Program-made: the position numbers and the translations under genes
Shown: one piece after another, positions 55,651 through 64,000 of the stretch
How the letters are laid out: the number at the start of each line of letters is the position of its first letter
Numbering within the stretch: the stretch's first letter is position 1
Assembly: GCF_001704415.2 (NCBI RefSeq)
Contig: NC_030824.1
Location: forward strand, 36,761,022 to 36,825,021
DNA from: Capra hircus
Lineage: Eukaryota; Chordata; Mammalia; Artiodactyla; Bovidae
Length of the DNA: 64,000 nt
Reading direction: 5' to 3'
The notes under the pieces: generated by a model
Told to the model about the DNA's origin: nothing
The model's input: only the letters and a program-made list of their open reading frames with translations
Databases searched by the model: none

Positions 55651-57349
55651 GAATAAGTTGTAAATTTTGCTGCTGTCTGTACATAGATTATTAAAAGTGT
55701 CTGGTTAGAAGGCAGCTAACTCGGGGGACCTTTCTGTGGCTCACCATTTCCTCTTCTGCTTCCCAATCACCCCAAAACTATTAATGCCACATTTTGCCCC
55801 AGCCTGTGTTGCATCCAATGATAAACAGATGAATCCCAGCCACAGTATGAACATGGGAAATCTGTTTGGGACTGTATGTTTCATATTTCTCCCCAGCTGC
55901 CTCCTGCTTCAGTCTTCATAAAGTCTGCAAAAAATTTAGGATTTCTCACTGTGATCTATGAAGGAGTGTCCTCCACCCCATCCACCCTTTTCCTCTTCTG
56001 CCACTATAAATTATGTCTTCAGTAGTGATTTATGTAGTGTCTCTAAGAAAGAAAGTCTGTGATAGCAACACAAAGAGAAATATGCTCCAGATGAAAAGTC
56101 ACCCATGCTCCCCCATCCCACCAGGGAAGTGTCCCAGAGCATTAAACCATAGTTTTCTTTGATTTTTTTGACTGTGAAAGAAAAGAGAAAAACTTACTCC
56201 CTCTCCCACATCCTTCTCATCATTTCAGACTGAAGTGCACTTAATTACCTCTCAGTGTCATGTTAAGATGTGCTGATAATTATTATGGAAAAGATGAGCT
56301 TAGACACAAGATCAGTGGTACCAGATTAGGCCCATGTATCACAGTCTGCATGTCTCTTTCAAGCATGTGGAAAGAGATGTTCAACATGAACCATTTAACT
56401 TATTAATTTGGCTTGACTTAACTTGTCTCTACTAGTTACATTGTGAAAGTAATATGGTAAAGAAATATTTCTGGGGAATTTCAATATTTGAAAATAATGA
56501 ATTGCTATGTTTCTATTTGCTGTGACAATCAATCAAAATGTTGTTGTGAAATCTACACCATAGTCCGGAATGGCAATCTAAGATAACTCACTGGTTGTCT
56601 TGTAGATTGTTATTCTGTAATGTAGAGACCTATCGCCTCCTTCAGATTTAGCATATTGTAAGCAGTTGTGATTGGAGGATGTCATATGGGGCACAGAAAT
56701 AATCTTACTTTCTAGAGATTAACATGAAAAGCTGAATTTCCAGTCCCCATAGTGAATGAACATAGGGTTGGCACAAAGGGAAATAGTTTCAAAAAGAAGA
56801 GTTCAAATGTGACAAAGTAGAAGAGTTGCTACTTTAAGAAAGTCAGATGGTTGTCTGTCAGGGGGCCTCACAAGGTGGGATTTACTTTCATGAATTCATA
56901 ATGATGTGAACTTGTAGGGTTGGAAAGTTGACTTTATCATTGTGTTGAAAACGTGTTCTTTCCATGGAAGCTGACTTATCTTCGTCAATCTCATAGAGAC
57001 TGATGTAAAATCACAATGTCAGTTTATTAATTTAGATTAAGAAATAATTGGCAGAGAGACCCAGATTCAAATTCATCCATTTAAAGTTGTTCAACATAAT
57101 GATTTTTAGTAAATTTATTAAACTGTACAAATATCATGATGGTAGTTTTAGAATATTTCTCCTTAAAATATCCTTCTAGCCCACCTGCAGTGATCCCTGT
57201 TTCCATCCTTATTGATCTTTGTACTCTTCATCCACCATTTCAGAGAGGTATAAATGTGAAGTGGTGTTGTCAACTTCCCTTTGCAATACTATAAATTTTT
57301 GCTTTACACATTTGGTGGTTTAAGTACATACAAACTTAAAATTATTATA
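55651..57349. other. Longest repeat-free stretch on the right side (1.7 kb)
   Basis: I find no repeat in this stretch. Sections at 56225-56290 and 56390-56640 hold homeodomain-type cores (TTAATTACC, GATAATTATTATGG) and keep sequence complexity without coding frames. Conserved non-coding DNA is a reasonable guess but unproven. Confidence 0.45.
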
Positions 57350-58650
57350 GTTGGTAGGCAAAAATTTTACTTAACCATTATATAGTATCTATCTCTAAAA
57401 ATTCCTTTTCTCTTAAAGTCTATTTTGTTTGCTATTAATCTGGCTACAACAACCTTCTTTGGATTAACATTTGCTTGGTATACCTTTCTCATTGTGCGTG
57501 CGTGCTAAGTCACCTCAGTCGTGTCCGACTCTTTGCGACCCCAAGGACCATAGCCCGTCAAGCTCTTCTGTCCACGGGATTCTCCAGGCAAGAATACTGG
57601 AATGGATTGCCATTCCTTTCTCCAATCTTTCTCATGACTTAGTTTAAATTTTCATGTTTTAAATTATACGTTTGTTTGTTGGAATCAGCATATAATTGAA
57701 TTTGGTCTTTTTATCTAATCTATCTTAGTCTTTTAATAGGTTAGTTTAAACTATATACATTCAATGTGATTGTTGGCATATTTGCATTTATTTCTGTGTA
57801 TTATTTTGTGCCTTTTATTTACCATGCATTCTCCTTTCCTCTTCTTTCTTTACTCCCTTCCCCTTTCCTTTTCTGCCTTTTTCACTTGACTGAACTTTTC
57901 CCCCAGTTCTCTGCCAATTCTGGTTTGGAACTGATTCCTTCTATATGTATACATACATACATGTGCATATATAGACTTTGTGTGTGAGTGTGTGTAAGCA
58001 TATAAATGCATGTGTGTGTATGTGTATATAAAATCCTTGAAAAGTCTTTTACTATAAAAATTATCATCATGTACCATTTTAGTTCCATCTTGATTTTTAG
58101 ATTTACACACATTTACCATTTCTTGGCATAAAACTATCTCTTGCATCTTATTTTTTCCTTCTGAGTTCAGTCACTTCTTTCTGAAGTACACACTTTCGAT
58201 GTTTTTCAGTGAGACTGGTATTAGTAAAGATTTTGATTCTTGTGTGTTTGGAAATGTCTATTTCATTCTTACTATTGAATAGAAATTTGGTTGGCAATAG
58301 AATCCTGAATTATCTGGTATTTCATCTCAGCATGTTGAAATTATATTCCATTGTCAGTTTATTTCTTTTGTTAAGAAGTCTGATACAAGTCTATTTATCA
58401 TTCCCCTATCAGGTTTTTAATCTCTGCTTGCTTTCATGATCTCCCTTTACCTAGATTTAATTTATACTTATTTACTCAGCTCAGCACTCACCATGCTTTC
58501 TGAATATGAGAATTAATGTCATTTATCTATTCTTGAAAAGCCTTAGCCATTATGACTCTCCCTCGTTCTTTTATATTTCTGGAAATCCCATGATGAGCTT
58601 TTGCATTCTCTATTCTGTGTCTCTTACACTCTCATATTTTAAAATCTTTT
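57350..58650 (-). mobile_element. Old LINE-1, antisense, decayed, split by a Bov-tA
   Basis: Landmarks in order: GTCTATTTTGTTTGCTATTA with ACAACCTTCTTTGGATTAAC, CTTGGTATACCTTTCTCAT, GGAATCAGCATATAATTG, TTCAATGTGATTGTTGGCAT, CACATTTACCATTTCTTGGC, CTGAGTTCAGTCACTTC, TTTGGTTGGCAATAGAATCC and AAGAAGTCTGATACAAG. These are consecutive antisense parts of an old L1. No frame survives. A (TG)/(TA)n tract is at 57975-58030. Confidence 0.75.
57493..57626 (-). mobile_element. Bov-tA/BovA-type SINE, truncated, inside L1, with target-site duplication
   Basis: GTGCGTGCGTGCTAAGTCAC through CCAGGCAAGAATACTGGAAT to TTCCTTTCTCCAAT. CTTTCTCAT occurs at 57484-57492 and 57627-57635, and the L1 text resumes across it. 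Confidence 0.95.
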
Positions 58651-59539
58651 TCTCTGTTGAATTCTGAGTAGCTTTTCATAGAGTCTTGTTATTTGAATGT
58701 TTTAAATTATTTACTTTATGGCTTTAGTCAATTTAAGTATATTTATTTGATAGTAACTTAGAGTTTTCCATTATTTGAATTTTGCTGTTATATCCTGTTG
58801 TATGTTGTGTTCGCCGACTCCCAAATGGGATTCCGTAAATTTTTGTCTTTGCAGACTGTGAGATCACTTTTAGTTGGGCTCTCTCTATGTGAATTTTGTG
58901 CATCTTGTGTTGAGGGTATATTTCTCCATACTTCCCTTTCAGAGGTTCCAGGCATTTAAAGGCTTGGGGGCAACTTTTATGTTAATTTTATGGTTTAAGA
59001 TTCTGAGACTGAATCAGTAGTACACAAACCCTAATTTCTAGTTATGTGTGATGTAGACTAATGGTTATTAATATATGGAATAGATCGTGAACACTAGTTG
59101 AGCTGGTTAGTGGGTTTTCTAGCTGGGTTTTTCCAGCTACTTTAATTATCTTTTTTTTTTCTTCCTGTAACCTTAACTCCCACACTGACTGTTTCTACTG
59201 GGAGGCCGAGACCCTTATTCACATTGCCAGCCCAAGATCAATGATGTGTCTGAATGGCCTGTTGCAGTACCCCAGTTGGTTGATTACCATGTAGCTTGTC
59301 CTTTCTTCTAGTACTTCCAAATGTGAGGATGCTGTTTAATTCCAGAGTAGTAGCCTCCTGGCCATGTTCTGGAGCATGCTGAAACAACTTAATAGTCATT
59401 CCAACTTCAAAGCAAAGGACAAATTATTGCATCTCACAGCTTCCATCACAAAAAAGTAAGCATAATACTAGGTAGTCTTGAATGAGTTTGGAAACATCGT
59501 ATTTCACGTCTGGCAATTCTACTCCTGTCTGTACTTTAG
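58651..59539. other. Single-copy DNA, possibly further L1 remnant
   Basis: No clear repeat or gene. The first ~200 bp may be the continuation of the decayed antisense L1. Confidence 0.5.
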
Positions 59540-59705
59540 GTGACCCAAAATTCTTTCAGCTTTGAGCGGGATTTGCAGTAGGTCCAGGTTGCAGAACAAG
59601 TGGCCTTGCCATTTGGACCACATGGTCCAGCAAACCCTATAACACTGGAGGAATCTGTGGTGGGACTTGCCTGCGACTGAAACTCCCCAAATGGAGATGC
59701 CTGGC
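59540..59705. repeat. Unclassified ancient sequence, left half, interrupted by Bov-tA
   Basis: CTTTGAGCGGGATTTGCAGT, CCAGGTTGCAGAACAAGTGG, CATTTGGACCACATGGTCC. It has the look of a decayed dispersed element but I cannot place it. The right half resumes at 59918. Confidence 0.35.
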
Positions 59706-59717
59706 TCCCCTGCCGTG

Positions 59718-59915
59718 CCTGTGTGCTGAGTCACTTCAGCTGTGTCTGACTCTGTGACCCCATGGACTGCAGCCCACCAGGCTCCTGTGTCCATGGGGAG
59801 TCTCCAGGCAAGAATACTGGAGTGGGTTGCTGTGCCCTCCTCCAGGGGACCCTCCCTACCTAGGGACTGCACTAGCAGGGGGATTCTTTACCGCTGAGCC
59901 ACCAGGGAAACCCCC
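59718..59915 (-). mobile_element. Bov-tA SINE, antisense
   Basis: CCTGTGTGCTGAGTCACTTC, CCAGGCAAGAATACTGGAGT, a shortened middle (CCTCCCTACCTAGGGACTGC), and CTTTACCGCTGAGCCACCAG with GGAAACCCC. The 117- and 139-codon frames crossing it are composites of SINE and flank. Confidence 0.94.
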
Positions 59916-59917
59916 CT

Positions 59918-60260
59918 TGCCTCAAGACAATTCTGAAGAACCATCTGAGATTCAGACCTTCTCCATAGGGTCAGCTGAGGCCTTAGATGACACTAAATGG
60001 AAGTCCTACTTTGCCCTCTGCCTAATCCTACAGATGCTGACCCCGAGAGTGCTCCTGATTAACTTTCTATATGCTAGCCTTCATTGCAGAGTCAGCTGCT
60101 TGGGGGAATGTGAAACAGGAGTAGATGCTAGCTGCTGCCCAGGAGAACCAGATCTGCCACTGTCCTTGCCAGAAGAGCTGATCTCTGTGTGTATGGCCAC
60201 TGCCTCACACTGCTTACTTCTGTATCCAGCTCTCAGGTTGGGGTGACTGCTTGGGGGAAC
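59918..60260. repeat. Unclassified ancient sequence, right half
   Basis: The plus frame stays open from the SINE to 60246 (including SAEALDDTKWKSYFALCLIL and MLTPRVLLINFLYASLHC). No recognised family or domain matches. It may be an ancient retroelement fragment or chance open DNA. No counterpart frame is intact on the left side of the SINE. Confidence 0.35.
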
Positions 60261-61347
60261 TGTAGCTAAAGAGAGTCTTATAAACTTAGTATTTAGCTCT
60301 CCATCCTAGCAGAGAGTTTGGATGTGTGAAAGTTGGGTGAGACAATGTACAATATCTGGCACAGTCTATCCCTATACTATTCAGCGCCTATTTATCCTCC
60401 CATACTTAGAGATCCGCATGATAATAGCAAGAGCAATGTGCTCCTGACTGATGAAATGCAATGATTCCTCCTACAAATGTGCTCTTACCTTCTCTTCAAA
60501 AGAGGGGAGGAAAAAAGCCAATCATCAAATCTTCTCTGAGTAATGTTCATTTCTATTTTAATTCAGTCACAATCCTATTTCTCCCCATAGCATAGGAGCT
60601 AAATTATAAAATTATCTATCCAAGATAATGGAGAAAGGGAGCTTGATTAAAAAGTTGGAGAAGATAATGAAGCAAAGCCATTCTTATCTTTTTCTTTGGT
60701 TTTAAGTTGGTTATAGAATTTTATACTTTTTTCTACTTAAGCATTTCATTTTCTGTGCTTTCATCGTCCCATTCCAGGATTTAATCCTCCTCCTTTAAAT
60801 AAGAAAGCCAATTTCAACAGGATTTTCTTCCACCAAGCAATCTAAAATTTCACATCAGAAAACTAATATGAATGTAAATTTCACTTATGTCATAATTCAA
60901 AACCCATAAGATCAGACTCTATCTCATTTTTGGTTATGTCAGAATAAAAAATGTGGCTGTCAAGAGATCAGTGGTCTTCAGGGAAATTACAGTAACCTCT
61001 TGTTCTCTGACCAGGCCTTCAACTAAGAACTTAAAACCTTGATGTTATCTTCTCCTTTCTTTAAGCATTCTAGTACAATTAGAATTAGTCAATCCACCAC
61101 ACAGACTATTTTGTTCTGTATTAGCAGCATTCCAATGTGTCTGGTGACTGTGTGTAAATGTTTAGGCATCTTTCACTACTGAGCTCCATCCTCTGATCGT
61201 AATTAGATCCTCAGTGTCTTCACATCCAACCAAGTCAGACAACCAATCTCAGCTTTCTACTCCCCTCACCCGAGAAGCCATCCCTGTTACTAATTACTTT
61301 ATCCATCAGAATTCACTCTAATCAGTTTAAGGAGCTACTAGGTAGTT
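60261..61347. other. Single-copy DNA
   Basis: No gene recognised. Parts of 60330-60600 may belong to the same unclassified old element as the preceding entries. Confidence 0.5.
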
Positions 61348-61560
61348 TAAGGGCTTCCCTGGTGGTTCAGACAGTAAAGAATCCACCTGCAATGCAGGAG
61401 ACCTGGGTCAATCCCTGGGTTGGGAAGATCCCCTGAAGAAGGGCATGGCAACCCACTCCATTATTCTTGCTTAGAGAATTCCACGGACAAGAAGAGCCTA
61501 GTAGGCTACAGTTCAGGGGATGCAAAGAGTCGGACATGACTGAGTGACTGAGCATGCACA
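61348..61560 (+). mobile_element. Bov-tA SINE
   Basis: GGGCTTCCCTGGTGGTTCAG, ACAGTAAAGAATCCACCTGC, decayed B-box GGGTCAATCCC, body CCACTCCATTATTCTTGCTT and end GACTGAGTGACTGAGCATGC. Confidence 0.95.
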
Positions 61561-63364
61561 CAGTTAGTCTAAAGAATCTTCAGGAGGGCCAGAGAAACAG
61601 GCGTGGGTGACTGCTACATATTGAGGAATGGGACAGCCTTGAGAAATGCGTAACTCCTACATAAACATGCTTTGAAGAAGACACTCCTGGTATTACCTTC
61701 TGTCATTTGGAATCTATAACTATAGGAACTATACTCCAGAAACTCTACTATAGCTGGCATGGAAGAACTGAATGTTTCTGCTTTCGGGAGATCAGATCTC
61801 TTCATGTCCACTGCTCACAATGCTCATGTTCACCTTTGAGTTCTGAGTGGTCATGTCTGCTTGGCAGAAGTTAGATCTCATGAGGACCCCTGAGCTGCAA
61901 GGGAGTCTGGGAAACGTGGAGTTCAGTTTCTGGATTCGAGTACAGGAAGTCAAGCTACAAGGAGGTTATATAAGTGCTTAAGTGCTCAAATCACTGTTTC
62001 ACGTTTGTTAAAGGAGCTGTGAAACCTCTGACCCTTTTCTCCAGCTGATTAAACTTCACAGATAGCATAGGCAGGTCGGGTGGGAGTCAGGGCAACTGAA
62101 TTAGCTGTGGGTCATTTCTTCTTAAATATCAGTATTAGGAATTTCAAAGGAGGAGTGGAGCTATCAACAAGATACTAAAACTATGATATAAAGTAGAAAG
62201 CAGATATATTAAACATTACAGCAAGGAAAGAAGTCAATATTTACGAAACAAAGAACTAAGGGCATTTTCTTCTCAGTCTTCTAAGGTATGGCAATGGTAC
62301 AGCCAAGAATAACAAAGAACAGGAACTAGGAAAAATGAATTGAAGTTTCTTTTAATTTTCATTCATATATAAATCCTCTGTTCTTAGATTTTAAAATGAA
62401 AACAGCAACAGGAACTTAGCTTTGGGCAAAAACTGGATATAATTCAGGTGGTTATACTTCTTTGGATAAGATTTAATTTTTCAGGTCCAAGTAAACATAC
62501 TTCAGAGTAATGTAATGATAATCTTGAATGAATGATAAGTGGGAGGGCATGATGATAACATTTTAAACTGATAATAAGATAGTAATTATTTCAGGGTGGG
62601 GAGGCAAGTTCCTATCTGCTACATCTACAAATTTAGAATCATAAAATCAGGATATGAAAATTAAAAGGAAACTCAAAACCAGTCTAATTGTTCACTGCAA
62701 GGCAGAATTCTTTCTACTGTCCCCTGACACATGATTCGTCTTCTATCATCTATTTGAATATTTCTGGAAACAAAGAACAAATTGCTACATTGGTTATCAA
62801 ATGAGAAATCCCTTTGACTTGGTATAAATTTTTCTTAGTGAAGTCTTACCATTTATTATCCAGTGATTATTGTTTTCTAAGTTCTCATAATCTATGTGAT
62901 CAGCTCTTTTATATATTCAGGTACTTGACAAATTTATTAAACTTCTCAATAGGGGTGAAAAGATTTTTAAAAATCAATTTCAATGTGTCATATATCTTCT
63001 ACTTACAATCTAAATTAAACATGTTAAGAGGATTAGCTCCTTGGGTTATTTTCAACCTTCCCACCTAAACCCCCATTTAGTTCTCCAACATTATTAAACA
63101 TTTGGCATTGCTGAAAATTTTCAAATCCCCAAAGAAAATAAAAATCCATTCATGTATTTTATTTTAATGCAATATATACTGAAGAAGAAGAAAAGGCATT
63201 TTAATGCATTGTATACTAAAGAAGAAAAGGCAATGATTATTTATAAGATTGATTTATACTGATTTACCTGTTACTGAAAGGATTATGAACTGCACTGATG
63301 TCAAAATACCAGATAAATTCAGTTACATAAATACCATCAATTGTAAGATTTATCTCTTCCTGCC
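61561..63364. other. Single-copy AT-rich DNA
   Basis: 1.8 kb without a recognised gene or repeat family, apart from the tandem duplication at 63161-63231. Short frames have no recognisable homology. Confidence 0.55.
63161..63231. repeat. Imperfect tandem duplication, 37 and 34 bp
   Basis: ATTTTAATGCAATATATACT plus a GAA-rich end (63161-63197) is followed by ATTTTAATGCATTGTATACT plus a one-GAA-shorter end (63198-63231). A short local duplication with a few substitutions. Confidence 0.93.
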
Positions 63365-63800
63365 GTGACAATCATTCTGGTTAAGATTTTTTTGGCTTGT
63401 AAATGACAGAGAATCATTAAACTGGCTTATTCAAAAGAAAGAATTTATTGGCTTTTAAACATAACTGAAAAGGTGATTTGATTCAGACATGACTGAATCC
63501 AGGTATTCATAGGATACGATTCATAATCTCTCAGATTCCATCTCATGCGCCTTTTGCTGACTCTTCCTCATTGATGATGATGATGATGATAGATAGTCAA
63601 GTGCAGCTCCAAATCTGTATGCCAGCATTTAATCATTCCACCAGAAAGTAAGAATGCCTCGTTTCTATAATTCCAGCTAAAGTTCTCTGGCTAACTTTCA
63701 TAAGCTCAACTCAGTTCTGAAACTCTTTACTGTGGTCTGAGAAGTTGAATGGGCTGATTGGCCAGTGTGAGTAAGTGTACTGCTGCAAATGAGAAGGACT
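63365..63800 (-). repeat. Ancient interspersed repeat, family not named, antisense
   Basis: TTGGCTTGTAAATGACAGAG, AAACTGGCTTATTCAAAAGA, AAGAATTTATTGGCTTTT, TTCTATAATTCCAGCTAAAG and GCTGATTGGCCAGTGTGAG follow, in reverse, the repeat at 11881-12260. A (GAT)5 run is at 63575-63590. Confidence 0.55.
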
Positions 63801-64000
63801 GAGGCTAATCGTGAACCATGTGAAACTCCAGCTGACCAGGCAGTGCAGCACCAGTTATTTGCTGGGCAAGCCTGGTGTTCTGCCTGGAGGAAGAGGTGTA
63901 TGACCTTAATTTGCACAAAGGTATCCTATGGACCAGCTGTGGCCTTGCAGCCATGTATGTCAATCCCTTGGACAGTGAGTAGGGGAGGGTGATCCTCTGG
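63801..64000. other. Right edge, unassigned
   Basis: Continues from the ancient repeat into DNA with no recognised feature. The 67-codon frame at 63789-63992 has no recognisable homology. Confidence 0.5.

Overview
This is a piece of ruminant (bovid) nuclear genome, about 60% A+T by eye. The identification rests on its interspersed repeats: RTE-class BovB LINEs, the BovB-derived SINEs Bov-tA and BovA2, CHR-type tRNA-Glu SINEs, and bovine-type LINE-1 3' ends. Ancient mammal-wide repeats are also present (MIR, L2, MLT1 LTRs, MER5A, old L1). The sequence alone does not tell cattle from other bovids. I recognise no host protein-coding gene, tRNA, rRNA or other functional RNA gene. The window reads as intergenic or deep-intronic DNA, and nearly every recognisable open frame is a remnant of a transposable element or a chance frame.

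Layout. 0-13 kb: mostly single-copy AT-rich DNA, with a young L1 3' end, an antisense MLT1 LTR, a back-to-back BovB pair followed by a sense MLT1, two Bov-tA SINEs, then a cluster of ancient elements (unnamed repeat, MIR, L1, L2). 13-23 kb: long single-copy stretches broken by a Bov-tA, a 5'-truncated L1 that keeps the end of ORF2, a BovB and a BovA2. 23.3-25.9 kb: a very old sense-strand L1. 27.6-33.9 kb: a dense pile-up (BovA2, L2, antisense BovB, CHR, several Bov-tA pieces). 34-40.4 kb: MIRs, L1, two CHR SINEs, a perfect 39-nt hairpin, BovA2 and Bov-tA. 40.4-43.2 kb: MER5A, then an old antisense L1 split by the best-preserved BovB, whose reverse-transcriptase core is still open. 43.9-48.1 kb: microsatellites, Bov-tA, MIR, MLT1, BovB and BovA2. 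48.1-52.3 kb: comparatively GC-rich, containing a large inverted repeat (arms of about 200 bp, about 90% identical). 52.3-55.7 kb: SINE-rich, including a Bov-tA flanked by 107-bp direct repeats. 55.7-64 kb: mostly single-copy, with an old antisense L1, an unclassified ancient sequence split by a Bov-tA, and an ancient repeat at the right edge.

How the parts relate. The autonomous LINEs (BovB, L1) are all 5'-truncated here, and none can make a complete protein. Bov-tA and BovA2 carry BovB-related 3' sequence and are thought to be mobilised by BovB; several still show clear target-site duplications. The observations most worth following up are structural: the 48.4-49.2 kb inverted repeat, the unusually long duplications flanking two Bov-tA copies, the perfect hairpin at 39.33 kb, the nested BovB-in-L1, and a possible 30-nt microexon at 2.06 kb. 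I found no convincing novel multi-gene system.
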